Below are positions 20,257 through 33,016 of a stretch of 64,000 nucleotides of DNA, in pieces. The DNA lies in assembly GCA_900175165.2 (NCBI GenBank), contig FWWN02000702.1:1-64000 (forward strand). The letters run 5' to 3'. Below the pieces are notes generated by a model. That model did no database searches. It saw nothing but the letters and a program-made list of their open reading frames with translations, and was not told where the DNA came from. Position 1 is the first letter of the stretch; each line of letters starts with the position of its first letter. Made by a program: the position numbers and the translations under genes. Source of the stretch: Rhizomucor pusillus. Its lineage: Eukaryota; Mucoromycota; Mucoromycetes; Mucorales; Lichtheimiaceae.

Positions 20257-22363
20257 TTAGACAAGAAATTTTGATGAATTCTTATTGACAAAGGCAGTGA
20301 CATCCTTTGATAGGTCTGTTCGCATGACACGCAGCAACCGGCCGACTTCTGGGTTGCGCAGTGCCAAGAACAACGGCTTGATGGATCTGCGATAAATACA
20401 TTGAATGGTGAGTTCAAAACCTTGTTGGAAGCACCAGCCGTCCTTACCTGTAGATATCAAGACCGGTGTCTCCAAGGCGCATCAGTGCATAGTTGAGAAT
20501 GGGCTGTATTGCCCAGGCGATGGCTGCTCTTTGCAGTTTCTTTGTCAATGTCAGGTCCGGACGTTTCCTTGCCATATGCACGAGATACAACAGCGCATAC
20601 AATCCGTACAGCAGCGGTGCAACGATGGTAGCGACAATGATTTTCCAGGTTGCCAGTACGTCTGTGCCGGCAATTTTGACAAGCGATCCAGCCAGCGCCT
20701 CTAATGGATATATATATTTAGCTGTGGTCGACATTTCGCTTTTCTTTCTCTCTTACCTCGCTGTTTCTTTTTACTGATGACTTGAGTTATCCAGATTAAG
20801 GGTAGGTTCATAATTAAGCTACTCAATGTGTAATTCAGTTCAACGGTAAGCGTAAAGTTTTCGCTCTAGTACTTACGCAGGTGCACCCAGACTGCCCAGG
20901 ATAGATAGCTTGAACAAGCGACGAATTAGCAAGGAAAGCGCACGCATTGGCGTAATATCCAGCTTGTACACTTGATGGTCCTTGATGCCGAAGAATGTCA
21001 GCGTATCACTGTACAGTTTCACTTTGCGCGTTAAAGCTTGCAGTTCTGGATCATCTTTGAGTTGCGTCCACGCGGACGCAAAGTTTCGGTTTAGTTGCAC
21101 GACCTGTTGTAGCGTTATCTTGGAAGGTTGATACAATCTTCTAGCCGCTTTAATAATCTATGTATTGGTATTTAATCTACCAGCCAGCAACAAAGAGTTA
21201 TGTAACGGGAAACATACCATGAGGGTATCGTAATCGGGAGCATTGATCGTCACAGTCTTGAAGGCTTCGTCGCTGATATCCATAACATGTGTCACTGCGT
21301 CCCTCTTGTCCCGGCCTCCTCTCTTGAACTTTTCAACGTCTTCCTTGTCGATGGATAACGGTGGTGCAAACGATACGACTGCGCGGGAACGGAACATGTG
21401 AGGGTGGAAATAATTTAAGCCTGCGTACAAGATCATATCGTCTTTTTCAGTTATACATAAAAGCCGCTGTAATGGCCAACGACTTGCCTACAGGTACAAT
21501 CTTGATATCCAAACCAGGGTATTCTGCCATCGCCCCGAGCGCCATGACAGCGAATCCAGCTAAATCAAAGTGAAAATGATGAGCAAAAAAGATGCAAGAT
21601 CAAGGGAAAGAAAAGACAAGATCTTTTTTTGGGCAAGAATAATATCATTTATTCTATATTGATTGCGACGATCTTCTTCTTGCCTTGTTTGTTTACCTTT
21701 GAGGGGCAGCATCTCTGGCCGATCATGACTACCGCCTTCGGGAAACACGGTGATACATTCGCCTTTCTCCAGATACTCGTGCACTTCGCGGTAGACGGGT
21801 GTCTGGTCGACGTGCGGTGCGATGCGAAAAGAAGTCATTGTAGAACCATTTGCTGCTGCCTCCGGAATAGGGATAGGATGAGTGAGAACAAGACTGGTGT
21901 CAGACAGCACCTGAGCAACGTGCCCCTTGTATCCGCAGCCGAAAATGATGAAATCGCGTGGTGCGAGCTCACGAGTGAAACAAGTACCGTGACCATGCAG
22001 CGTAAACGGATCAGACGATGGATCGTACGATATCAAGCCTGTGCCGGGATGGACAATGTCCTGCGGTCGGACTACAGGGATAGCACTCAGGATCTTGCCG
22101 ACGTGGCCAATAAGCGGCCTGTCATAAGAGACACGCGCCATCAAAACGTACGAGTGCCGAGGGTTTCGGCTCAGAAATACCATACCATCCGTAAACTGGT
22201 TTGCGTGAGGACCGACGATGAATATGCAGGGACCACAGGAAGGAACGTTATGGATGCCGGTAGTTTGAATCTCGCGAAAGAATAGGTGAGACAGTGTGCG
22301 AAAGGCGACGCGGAAGGCGCGGTAAACGACAGGAGGCTCTGGTGCTGACAATGACGAGCTCAT
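20257..22363 (-). CDS. glycerol-3-phosphate O-acyltransferase (Sct1/Gat1 type)
   Basis: This multi-exon membrane acyltransferase of roughly 700 residues catalyses the first step of glycerolipid synthesis (glycerol-3-phosphate and/or dihydroxyacetone phosphate plus acyl-CoA) in the ER or lipid droplet. Exon 1 holds motif I in the fungal form GPHANQFTDG and motif III FPEGGSHDRPEMLPLKG. The next exons give AGFAVMALGAMAEYPGLDIK then IVPVGLNYFHPHMFRSRAVV, which is motif IV. The C-terminal half carries hydrophobic segments (LLYGLYALLYLVHMA, LILNLPLIWITQVIS) and ends KNSSKFLV. Length and order fit yeast Sct1/Gat2. It lies upstream of RPS19 on the same strand, with 222 bases between the coding regions. 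Confidence 0.92.
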
Positions 22364-23216
22364 TGAACTTTAGATTTAAATGAATGGAAACGGGAAATCA
22401 AGGAAAGAGGAAAGTCTGTTGTCGTTGTCTAGCCATTTTAATTAGGCATGTGATTCATCAGAGTTCATTTTTTATGGTAAAAAAGATGACGGGCTTCTGG
22501 GGACCTTTCAGACAAGCAAGTGGACATGATTTCCTTTCAAATCACTATTCATCGTTGCATACGGGCGCATATACATCTCATTCTCAAAACAGCCTGTCTG
22601 GAACAAAATTGACAGAAATGATATGATACTCGAAGAGCAGCGGCTATAACCCATGCTGAGAAATTGATGCTTGTTGTTGCTTCTATATCTAGGTAACCTT
22701 TTAACTCGAAGCGACAGAGCGATTAGCACAGTTATACCGCATCCACTGCATAGCAACCATCACATTTGTTGTAAAATGCACTAAGCTCTCCACAACCATT
22801 GACTAATATGTAAGCCTCACATGCCACACAAAGTTGCCTAAAAATAATGGTCTGTGTGTGAGGCATCGGAGCACAGACCTGCAATGTGGGGGGGGGGTGC
22901 GGGCGTATTGTTTGGTCTACCTTGCATTGGTAGTATGATTGCCACCCTGATGGAAAAACGATGATGGGCAGCGCAAATACTGCATCTTTTCGATTAAACA
23001 TAGGGTGGTAATTCAGATGGCAAGAAGTAGCAGTAATATATCGATTTTTCGCGACGATGACATATTGATTCATGCAGCAATTCGTCCAGCGGCCGGGGGA
23101 GGGGGCCGGCGGCGGTTTCAGGCTTGCTCAGGCAAACGACCATTTTTCCGCCTGGGTGCATTACCCTCTCTTACACACACACACTTTCTTCTTTCCCTGT
23201 TATACATCGATCGATC
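22364..23216. other. intergenic, divergent promoter region
   Basis: No supported gene. A run of ten G lies at about 22889-22898. Short ORFs on both strands match no family. The region separates the divergent acyltransferase and calcineurin genes. Confidence 0.6.
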
Positions 23217-25043
23217 ATGACGGCACCGGCACCACCACGAATGAAGTTAGACCTTTCCCAGTACCGCATGGAGAATGGGACGGTCGTGAATACACAAGAG
23301 CGCATCAATACAGGTAAATAATATATTGTTATCGTTTATTTCTTCATTGTATAACGATTGCAAATAGACGTCGAAGCACCGCAAGCAAAAATACCAACAG
23401 ACGACGAGTTGTGGTCAAAGGAGAGACCAAGGTGTCCCAACCTGCAGTTTCTCAAGGAGCATTTCACAAAGGAAGGTCGGCTTGCAGAGCACCAAGCGCT
23501 GCAAATATTAAACTCGGTGCAAGATCTTTTACGTGGAGAACCGACACTGCTGCGCATCCCTGCACCCATCACCATCTGCGGCGATATCCATGGGCAGTTT
23601 TACGACATGCTAAAACTGTTCGATGTAGGCGGCGACCCCGAAAACACGCGATATTTATTCCTGGGCGATTACGTCGATCGAGGCTACTTTTCCATCGAGG
23701 TCTTGCTGTACATGTGGGCCATCAAGCTCTGGTACCCAAACTCGTTCTTCTTGCTGCGCGGAAACCATGAATGTCGCCATTTGACGGATTATTTTACATT
23801 TAAAATGGAATGTATGTATGTTTTAGAACAACAACAACAAATAGATGAAACTGAACTAGCTTTCTATTAGGTGAACACAAATATTCCATTCGAGTATACG
23901 ATGCTGCTACCGCGTGCTTTGATAGTTTACCATTGGCAGCTGTTGTCAACGACCAGTTTTTATGCATGCACGGCGGCATTTCGCCCGAACTCAAGACACT
24001 CAAGGACATTGATGAGGTAAGTTTAAATTTCGAAGTAAAAGATATTTTCCATTCATGCTCATCTTTTTTAATTGTAGATTGACCGGTTCAGAGAAACGCC
24101 TACGAGTGGATTAATGTGCGACTTGCTGTGGGCCGATCCATTCGATGATTTCGATGCTGAGCACCATCCAAAATTCGATCACAACACGGTGCGAGGCTGC
24201 TCGTACTTTTTCAGTTACAAGGCTGCGTGCCACTTTTTGGACAAGAACAAGCTGCTTTCAATCATCCGAGCGCACGAGGCGCAGGCGAACGGATACCGGA
24301 TGTATCGCAAAAACAAGTCGACAGGATTTCCTGCACTGATGACCATCTTTTCAGCACCCAACTACATTGACGTGTACAACAACAAGGCAGCTGTGCTCCG
24401 GTACGACAACAATGTTCTGAATATTCGCCAATTCAATGCGTCGCCGCATCCGTATTGGCTGCCCAATTTCATGAACGTTTTCGACTGGAGCTTACCGTTT
24501 GTCGGCGAAAAGATCACAACCATGCTGCTTGCTCTCCTCAATATCTGCACAAGAGAAGAGTTGCAGGATGCCTTGCCCGATGAAGAAAAGACGGCTGCCA
24601 TCGCAGCAACGACGTCGTCGCCGCGTATTCCTCCAACCGCTGCTCACCGTCGCCGGCCTTCTTCAGGCGACTGGGAGCCTCATCGCCGACATATCATTCA
24701 GAGCAAGATCCGCGCTATTGGCAAAATGTCCCGTGCTTTCTCTGTGCTGCGAGAAAATGCAGAGCTCGTGCACGAACTCAAGCACTTGTCGGGTACTAAT
24801 CGGCTGCCGGCAGGCACGCTGGCGCTTGGATCGGAGGGTATTAGGAACGCTATCACGTCGTTTGAGGAAGCAAAGGAATCGGATATCGAGAACGAGCGGT
24901 TGCCGCCGTCGCCGGCCGTCCATCCAAGACCTCCAAGCACGCCAGACAAGATGGTGTCCAGCAGGACCATCCAGGATACTCCACTCGAGGAGCTCCCGAG
25001 TTTTGATGAACGAAAAAGAAAACAGGATATTGAGCGATGCTAA
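23217..25043 (+). CDS. CNA1: calcineurin A, catalytic subunit (PP2B)
   Basis: Four exons (23217-23313, 23368-23811, 23871-24016, 24078-25043) give about 550 residues. This is the Ca2+/calmodulin-dependent Ser/Thr phosphatase that activates Crz1-type signalling and hyphal growth. Metal-site motifs are GDIHGQF, GDYVDRG and [10 protein letters not shown]. The calcineurin B-binding helix region lies around [18 protein letters not shown], and the calmodulin-binding helix is [20 protein letters not shown]. The autoinhibitory segment [19 protein letters not shown] is intact, so the protein should be Ca2+-regulated. A Pro/Ser/Arg insert ([20 protein letters not shown]) precedes the calmodulin site; Ser in such inserts is a phosphorylation target in some fungi, which is inference here. 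The gene is convergent with the next, with about 120 bases between stops. Confidence 0.97.
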
Positions 25044-25161
25044 AAGAAAATTGTTGTGTAAATTTATTTATAAAACTCTTTTCTTTTTCTGTTCATTTTC
25101 TCCTCTTTATAATTTCTCTTTTGCCTATTTACGATTAAGAGGAGGAAGAAGAAGAAGGTTG

Positions 25162-25212
25162 TCATTGTTGTTGCGGTTGCTCGGATGCCATTGCGGGATT
25201 AGGAGACGAAGC

Positions 25213-25257
<45 letters not shown>

Positions 25258-28200
25258 TTGTAACTGTTGCTGAAGTAACATTTGTTGAAGTTGTATTCTT
25301 TGCAGATGCTGTTGCTGTGCAGCTAGCAACGCTGACGTGGAAGGAGCACCGGCGTTGCTTGAAGCCATTTGTTGCGGGGAGGGGATATGCGCGCCAAGTG
25401 CAGGGTTGGGAACAAGCGGTTGCATTTGCTGCTGCTGCAGATTGTTATTTGGCGATCCATTTCCACCGGCAGCAGCAAGCGCTTGGTTTCGTAACTGAAG
25501 TTGTGCGAAATATCTTTGTAGCTGTAGCTGCTGAGCAGGTGCCAACTGAGGCAAAGCGTAACCAAGTTGTGCGAGACGCGCGGCTGTCGCTAGCGGACTC
25601 GCCTGCTGCTGCACTGCATTCGTGTTATTCACTTGCTGTTGTTGAGGAGGCGGTTGCGGTGAAAGCTGGGTGGGTGTCTGAGGGGAAACTTCTGGTGCGG
25701 ACGAAGACGACGGTGTGATGCCTTGGTTGGTTGTTGTGGGACTAGGGAATCGCTGCTGCTGTTGTGGTTGCTGCTGTTGCTGCTGCTGCTGGTTAGCAGG
25801 CGACCTCAGCTGAGCTGCTTGGGCCTGTGCTTGCGCTGCAGCAAGTAGTGCTAACTGTTGTTGTTGCTGCCGTAATAACTGAAGCTGTGCGGGGGTATAT
25901 CGGTTCAACGGCAATCCACCTTGCTGGCCAGAAGCAGCTACCGGAGCCGGTCTTGCTGGCTCGGTGCCGAGAGGCGCAACCAACGGTCGATTTACATTGC
26001 TTGCAGCAGGAATCTGTGGAGGCCGCGCTTGCATATTGGCAGCTGAAGGTTGCCCTCCAATCCCTCCTACATTTGGTGGACGCGGTGTACTCTGCATTAT
26101 CGCAATTTAGATTAACATCATTCGACTTTTTTTGCAAAGAGATAGACTTACAGCAAATTGTTGTACACCCATTCCGTAGGAAAATTGCCGTTGTTCCATC
26201 AGCAGCTGCTGCAGTTGGCGATCACGATGGAACTTGTGAATACTCAATTCGAGAGGTGTAGGTAATCGTTGGCCGCTAGCGCTCATGCCATGAGTTTCAA
26301 TGGTACTACGCGGCAGAGGTGCATTGTCTGTGCCACAGTTTAATATTCGAAAAACAGCAATAAAAAAGCCTGCCTGTCTTACTTGTTGAAGCTCGATTCT
26401 CCTCCCTCTTCTTTTGACTTCGCTTGATCGCTTCAAATATATTGTACTGCCGTTGCCGTCGCTTGACGACGTCAGTTTTGGAAGATTGCCTTCTGGACGC
26501 ATCTTTCTTGACCTTTGACGCATAGGCTACAACAATGCCTTCTTGTTAGCCCACTGCACCTACAGCAGCGCTCCACATTGCTGCTACTTACCGGCATTGA
26601 CTTGGCCTGACAATGTCGTCAAGTTGTTCTGCTTCCAACGCTCGTAAAGCTCCCATGGTCGACGCGAAATTCCTGATATCGAAGAGCGAGAAGCATTGAA
26701 TGCATCACACAAGAGTTCCCAGTTGAAACCCAGTTGTAGAATGAGCTGGATCAGATATGCATCGTCATCCTCAGACCAAGTTGATGTCTGCGTTGGCATT
26801 TCAGGCTGTGCAGGCGAACGAGGTTGGGTGGCTGGATAATCTCTGATCTTTCTCGGTGCAAACACAGGCGACACGAGTGGAGCAGTGTCGTATCGACCCT
26901 GCCGAGGTAGCACAGCAGCAACCTTTGGCAGAGGCTCTTCAGGCAACGAAACTTGCTCACCATCGACCTTTCGTTTGCGGCTCATAGCTGGTGTCTTGTT
27001 GACGACAACTCGACATGTAGAAAGTTTAGAAACCGGTACAATGCGGCCGTACTCTGCATAGTTAAAGTATGGGTCGTCGAATGCGTCGTTTGGCGGTTCG
27101 TACATGAGGAGATCGGGGAACAGTGTGTGGATGTTGAGATCGATGAGTTCGTCCATAGGCAGTGTGAAAATTGGCATATTTGGATCGTATGTTTGGATAG
27201 CATTTCTGTAAGTTTGAAGCATATCTTGCGAAAGCGTTGATTGAGATGAGTTTTCTGTGGTTTCTGTCTCTTGGCGGATGATTATTTCTGACGGCTGCTG
27301 CTGAGGTGGTGTCGGTAGAGGCTGTGTACATTCAGTATCCATCTTTTCAGCTGCATCGATGGATGATTCAGGTGTATCGTGTGCTGGAGATGGGACACCT
27401 TCAAACGATCTCTGGGCATCATCACCTTCTGACTCTGCTGCAGCGTCCATCATTTGTATATCTTTTGGCTCGGGTATCCTGGTCTGTAATTGAAGATGAA
27501 TAACTAAAATAATTTCTGTAGTTATTCTTCTTTTTTTACCTTTACACAGACCGTTGATTTATCGTCAGCTTCGTGCCACTGCATTACTGCTCGAGATAAT
27601 GTATAAGCCATAGCTATTTTCCATTTTCGTTCTTGCTTAAAATCTGTACGCATCCATTTCTAAAGAAACAATGTCAGACAAACAACTATAGCTTACATGA
27701 CTGTATGCGTTAAATTGTTTTACCATCTCATCCAGCAGAATATCCCAATGAGTTTTTGGTCTAGTTGGCGCCTTGTACCGTCTGAGCTGCCTGAAGCTCC
27801 ACAAGTTTTTGGCCTTCAGTTCCTCGATTTGTTGCAACAGCTTCACAGATCGTAGCTCGTCCCACGCCAGCTGCAGTGGTCGAAGCTTAATGTTCAACTA
27901 TCTCTTTTTCTTTTGAAAATAATCTAGACTTACTTTCCAATTGTCAGAGGTTACTGCCTTGCGTGCCGTTTGAATTGCCTTGTACAAAGGCTGCGCTCTC
28001 GCACGAAGCTGCCAAGCATAAAGATCCATCGATGGTTCTTTTTGAGAAAGTAAATCGTGAAGTTTGACTCCATTGTACGTTTGAGGTGGATAGTTTCGAT
28101 TCTCTGCTCTCTGCGAAGTAGCGACAGGCATAGCTCGCAAATGAGCAGTACGTCGGCTAGCTCGGCTCTCGCCGTTTGATCGGCTTTCCCTGCGACTAAT

Positions 28201-29061
28201 CACTGCCTCTGATGAATTGTGCTGCATTTATTTGTGTGTCAGCTCTCGTATATGCACTCTTTATAAATAAACACTTGAACTTACATCCAAGCCCGACAGA
28301 ATCTCTCCTACGCTCTTTAAACGGATTGCTCCACTGACGCCACGCGTTACCATGCGTTCAGGAGGCGGCAAGTTGATCCGTCTTGCTGCCTTTTTGGGTG
28401 TATCTGCAACGAGAGGCTCTTCCGGTTTGACTGGTTGTTCGGCATAATTCCCGGGTGAGATGTTTTCGGCAGGCGTGATTTCTTGCTTCACTGCACTGTT
28501 GAAAACACAATGAATTTAGAAAAAAGTTTCGTTTTCTTATCAGCTGCGATCTCCCTTACATTAGCCGATGCTTATCCAAGTAGACCGCCAGCCTCTGTTG
28601 GTCAACCTCTTTGTAGTTTTCTGCAAACTGTTGCAAGCGCTCGCTAAAGTCGTCGCTGTCAACCGTCGATGCTGCATCTTGATCGTTCCCTCGCGTCAAA
28701 ATGAATAATTCCTCTAGAATACGTTCTCGAGCTTGCATCAGCGAGCTAAATCGACACGGTGACGACATTATATGCTTAGTGTAGTCTGCCCGACGGCTGG
28801 GTACCCGGATATTTTCTTTTACTGGGTTCCTCACCTTAACTGAGCTTCCAAGTCTTGTTGCGCACGTGCTCGTAACTCTTGCGGTGTCTAAGGTACAATA
28901 ATCAATGTTAAGGCTCGGATAGGAGGGAGCGTGGGGAGAGAGAGTGCCAACAAAAAAAANNNNAAACGCTGGGTGCGTGAAACAGCACATACCGCATTCC
29001 GCATGTTCTCTGCATTGCCGACAAGTTTATCAAAAGTTGACGCGTGATTGGATGTAGCCAT
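25162..29061 (-). CDS. EAF1: Eaf1/Vid21-like NuA4 scaffold (HSA + SANT)
   Basis: About eleven exons give a protein of roughly 1,100 residues. It starts MATSNHASTFDKLVGNAENM. A mid HSA region has KTHWDILLDEMVKQFNAYSH-KWMRTDFKQERKWKIAMAYT. A Myb/SANT domain follows: TSTWSEDDDAYLIQLILQLG then FNWELLCDAFNASR. The C-terminal third is extremely Gln-rich and ends ASEQPQQQ. HSA followed by SANT and a polyQ tail is the layout of Eaf1/Vid21, the scaffold of the NuA4 histone acetyltransferase, and there is no SNF2 helicase domain. Exon joins were read from GT..AG sites around each block. Four unresolved bases lie in its first intron. Convergent with calcineurin A. Confidence 0.85.
25200..25262 (-). repeat. 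CAG/CAA repeat coding polyGln
   Basis: An interrupted TTG/CTG trinucleotide run on the plus strand encodes a Gln run near the C-terminus of the Eaf1-like protein. A second, shorter run lies at about 25757-25790. Mixed CAA and CAG codons suggest a stable coding repeat. Confidence 0.85.
28960..28963. other. assembly uncertainty (nnnn) after poly-A run
   Basis: Four unresolved bases follow a run of A inside the first intron of the Eaf1-like gene. The coding sequence is not affected. Confidence 0.95.
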
Positions 29062-30260
29062 AGGGTCACAAATCTGGGAGAATATATATATGTATAGAAC
29101 TATATATATATTTTGCCGGTCGTATATTACACACACGCGCAAGGTCAAGAGGTGGTTGACCTTGTACTTTTTTATTTTTAATCTTGTTTTTAATTCTGTA
29201 AAACATTCAGAAAAAGGGGTAATAAGAAAACCTCGTTCCAACAAATAATACACACACACGCACCATCAACGCTGCAGCCCCAGCTGACCCACACACCGCA
29301 CTCGTGGAATGCCTGGGCACTTGAACACCCACAATGACCTCATTCCCAAATTCGCATTTCGCAACCCAATGTACCGTAATCCACCCTCCAGAATCGAAAT
29401 CAAACGGAATTCAGCCCGGTTACATTACCTTGTTGCAGAGAATTGAGGGAAGGAAGAATCGGCCGATTTTAACGTCTGCCGCGCAAGAGAAGAGTCGGGG
29501 CTAAGCCTTCCAATCTTTGGTCCGGGCAAGTTGATGGTGTTTCACGTTGTAGAATTTGGCGGATATCATTGTTATAGCACTCTACTATCGTCAGATATCA
29601 TCTCTGAAAAATATTCCCGTACTGTCCAACGAGTTCATCGATCATTCTCCTTCCTTTGTCAAAGTTATCAGTTTCTACATGTTTTTCTACAAAATGACAA
29701 TACTTTTTCTGTCATTCCAAGATCTTCTAGCGAATTCAAGTTGCAAGAATAACTACCTACGTCGTTGCTGCGACGTTTGCGAGTTCCAGTTACTACCTGG
29801 ATATCAAATCGCTCTTGTTTACTAGGGGCCCAAGTGTGCTGTATGCTTGCATATAGTCTAAGAAAGGCTCATGGGTGTATCGTTTCGTTGATACATTGCA
29901 AACGCAAATATGATACATACTAGCATGAACACATCTTCAAACAAACTTTCCGCTGCAGGTTTACGCAGCGGGAAGATGGCAGTAGACTTTTTTCTTTTTT
30001 GCAAATGCTATACGTATAACCATCAGTCCCCAATAGCAAATATCGCAAGACATGGGACAGGTTTCCACAGGTCCGTGCATACCGCCCCAGTTCAGATTCT
30101 TCATGAATTTCGTACACATGGAACGCACTGATACGGGATAGTTTTAAAAGTCATGACTGAACCTTTTGTATAAAGGTACATTCCATTTTGTTTTTGATAT
30201 AGACGATATCACTACTTTTAAATGGGTATGCTCTAAATTGGATGTAAGTTTTGATGTTAT
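29062..30260. other. intergenic, no gene recognised
   Basis: The part next to the Eaf1-like start should hold its promoter; AT and CA simple repeats lie at about 29080-29270. The remainder has only short ORFs (for example 29531-29825 in two frames) without family resemblance. Confidence 0.55.
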
Positions 30261-33016
30261 CTAGTCAAGCAAGTCGATCGCGGCTGGAGAGTAAGTTTAG
30301 CACCACCGTTGGCATTCGATTACAGAAAGTGCACTTACATTGGAGGATCAAAAAGGCTGCCATAATTCCCAACATGGCGAGACCGTTCAAGTTCTCGGGA
30401 GGTACAGCAGTTAATGCGAAAAAGATGATACCATTGATGATACGTGCAGAGCAAATGATTGCTGACCATTTTGCTGCAATAAACATTAGATGAGTCTATA
30501 ATACTCCATCCAGAACTTGTTAGCAATTCTTTACCGCCAGCAATGGGAGTATTGACAATCTTGATCAATGCATTGAGACAAATAATGAGACCGCCGGCTA
30601 CCCAAAAGGATTTAAACACATAGGACGGGTCGACGTGCGATTCAGTGCTGCTTCCTTCCTCGGCGGCGGCAGCAACCGTTGTTTCGGCAGCCATCTTGAG
30701 AGCAGCTGCGAGATGACTGACAGCGCTAGTGCCTTCCGATGCCGTCGATACAGCCTCAGCGCTTTGGCTTTCGTAGAGTGATATAGTATCAGTCAATGCA
30801 ATGCCGAAAGCTACCTGGCAAAGATGCAAGGGGAAGTGAAGATACATCCACAGTTGGCTCAGCTTAACTTCGCCCAAGACTTCCTTGCGGAAGTCATCAA
30901 AGTACATGAAGAAGAATAAGAAGATGATAACCACACCAAACATGTTGGCGACACTAAAAGAAAAACATTTGAGATTAGTATATGCATGCATACATGTATG
31001 ACATGGTATGATGATGATAACTCACACAACGCGGACTTCAGTGCCTGATTCCATAACTGTACGGATAAAGCCCATGCAGTTTTCACCTAACAAATTCGTC
31101 AGCATATATACTTTCGCTTGAGATCGCAAAACTTGGTATTTACCAAGTACAATGATGGTGAAGAGAGCAAAACGTTCACCCAAGTGACTGGCTGCCAAAG
31201 AAACTGCCTTGTTGCCTGTCAATATTATCTGTACAATAACCTCGAGACCGATAGAAATGTACCAAAGCGAGAATCTGGCAGCGCGGTTGTCTAGATAGAG
31301 CAAGGAGACACCCCACAGGATAAGCGAGATACTGTTGACAGCAACGTACGCTCCCAGAGGTCGACGAGAAAATGAACCAGCAATAACGGCGGTGGAGAGC
31401 AAAGCAGAATATTGAATGAGCAACACAGCCTTCATCACTAGGTATTATAACAGTCAGAGTGGGAATATCTTTACAAAATAATTGATTCCAAGATATAGAC
31501 ATACCCATATAACCAATGATGAATCCACGAGGATGGTCCCAAAAGTCGCTGCTGGCGCCTGCCATACCGACAAGACCACACAGTTCAATAATCTTGTAAA
31601 TATGGTGCACGACATCGGAACGGTCGTATCGCGAAGAGTACAATGCTCCGGCGCACCAGGTCCACCAGACGACGACAAACCACGCTGCGTACACACCCAA
31701 CTCGTGTGAGTCAACAATGTGGTGCTCGTGCGTGAACGTAGCAAGGAAACCGACGTAAAAGACATCACCAAATAATTCCAACCAAGTAGCCTCGCTGTCC
31801 TTTCCGATTTCATCTGACAAGTCCGGGTCTGGCACGACAAAGAAGGGACGGCGATGCGATGTCTCACCTTCCAAGTCCGAATAATCCTCCTCGGTAATGT
31901 AGATCAGTTCCAGGTACACGTTCGAGTTCAAGTTGATAATATCAGGATTCTCCGGGTCCACGCCCGGTGCCACTTTGTCTTTTTCCTTCTCCTTCTCCTG
32001 GTTTTGACTTGCTTTCTTCTCATCGTCGATGTTTGATGGGGCGATACCTTCATCGTCGTTCTCGCTTGAGCTGAGACTGTCTTGGGTGTTGCGCCCTGGA
32101 TATTTTTTGGGGAACAATAAGCATCTATTGGAATGCCGCTTAAAAGTAGAAAGCTTACTCTTTCTATTGATGGTTCTGTGCACTTTTACAGAATAATTTC
32201 GGCCAGTCTTGTGCAAGAATTCGATCAATTCATCTGTGTTGTGGACAGCATACAGTTTCAGGACTTCTTCTTCTGTCAAAGAGAGCTGTAGGTTGTGGAG
32301 TGTCAATTAAAAGCTGCGGCGGCGGCGGCGCTGGCCCTATTTTTTTTTTCTTTCTCAGCTGGCAAACTCACCGGAAACCTCAAGCGATCCACCATTGGCT
32401 TCGTGATACGAATATCCTGATCGCCCACGAGGTGCTTAAAATGGATAGCTTGTGCATGGCAACAAAGTCAGCAATCTCTCTCTCTCTCTCGCCAGCTACA
32501 ACATTTGTTTCTTCCTTACTTAGTCGGTCAAACTGGCCAACCCTGGTTTTGCATAAATAAAAACAATGTAAGCTTATATTTTCTGTGATCGCTGCCCACG
32601 TGATCTCCTTACGGTGTCGGAGCTGCTTCCTCGAGAGGTGCAGATCTTTGAAACTTCTCCTCGTCGATGTGTGAATGCACCCATTTTTTCATCTCTTCTT
32701 CGTACTCCTTCATTCGCTGTTTGTGCAGTTCATATTCACGGAAAGGATGCATCAGCGCATCACCAAAAGTTTCCTGGCCATGGCGACGGATAGGCCGGCC
32801 GTGTCTGTCGTGAAGGGGTGCCGTCAGACCATTCAAGAACCGGTGCCTGGTGCTGTGAGATGTTGCCCTGGAACCACGTCGCTCTGTTCGAGAGCTTGTT
32901 TCGATCACCTCTGCGTCATCGTCTCCAACAGCAGAAGAGTGGCGGTGGTGGTGATGGTGCTGGTGATCTCCTATGCCTCTGCTGCCGCTTAAGTGAGGTC
33001 CTAGCCCATCCGACAT
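30261..33016 (-). CDS. low temperature requirement A (LtrA) family membrane protein
   Basis: This multi-exon gene encodes roughly 800 residues. The N-terminal half is cytosolic and charged, starting MSDGLGPHLSG with a His run, then FREYELHKQRMKEYEEEM and an acidic EKEKEKDK segment. The LtrA core begins at DSEATWLELFGDVFYVGFLA. It continues through LGVYAAWFVVVWWTWCAGAL then YSSRYDRSDVVHH, and many hydrophobic helices follow, including VANMFGVVIIFLFFFMYFDD and WVAGGLIICLNALIKIVNTP. This matches the LtrA family (first described in Listeria), whose molecular function is unknown; fungi carry long versions. The start was chosen at the first ATG after a CT-rich tract. The last exon is short (SAIDLLD). 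Confidence 0.85.

Noticed and set aside
21629..22285. 218-residue open frame on the plus strand
   Set aside because: Lies wholly antisense to the acyltransferase exon with HANQFTDG and FPEGGSHD motifs; its own translation has no family resemblance.
22889..22898. Runs of ten G (also near 62913) as G-quadruplex elements
   Set aside because: A single G run without neighbouring G tracts does not make a standard quadruplex; kept only as a note.
24499..25263. 254-residue plus-strand frame ending in a Leu run
   Set aside because: Frame shadow of calcineurin A running into the antisense of the polyQ region of the Eaf1-like gene.
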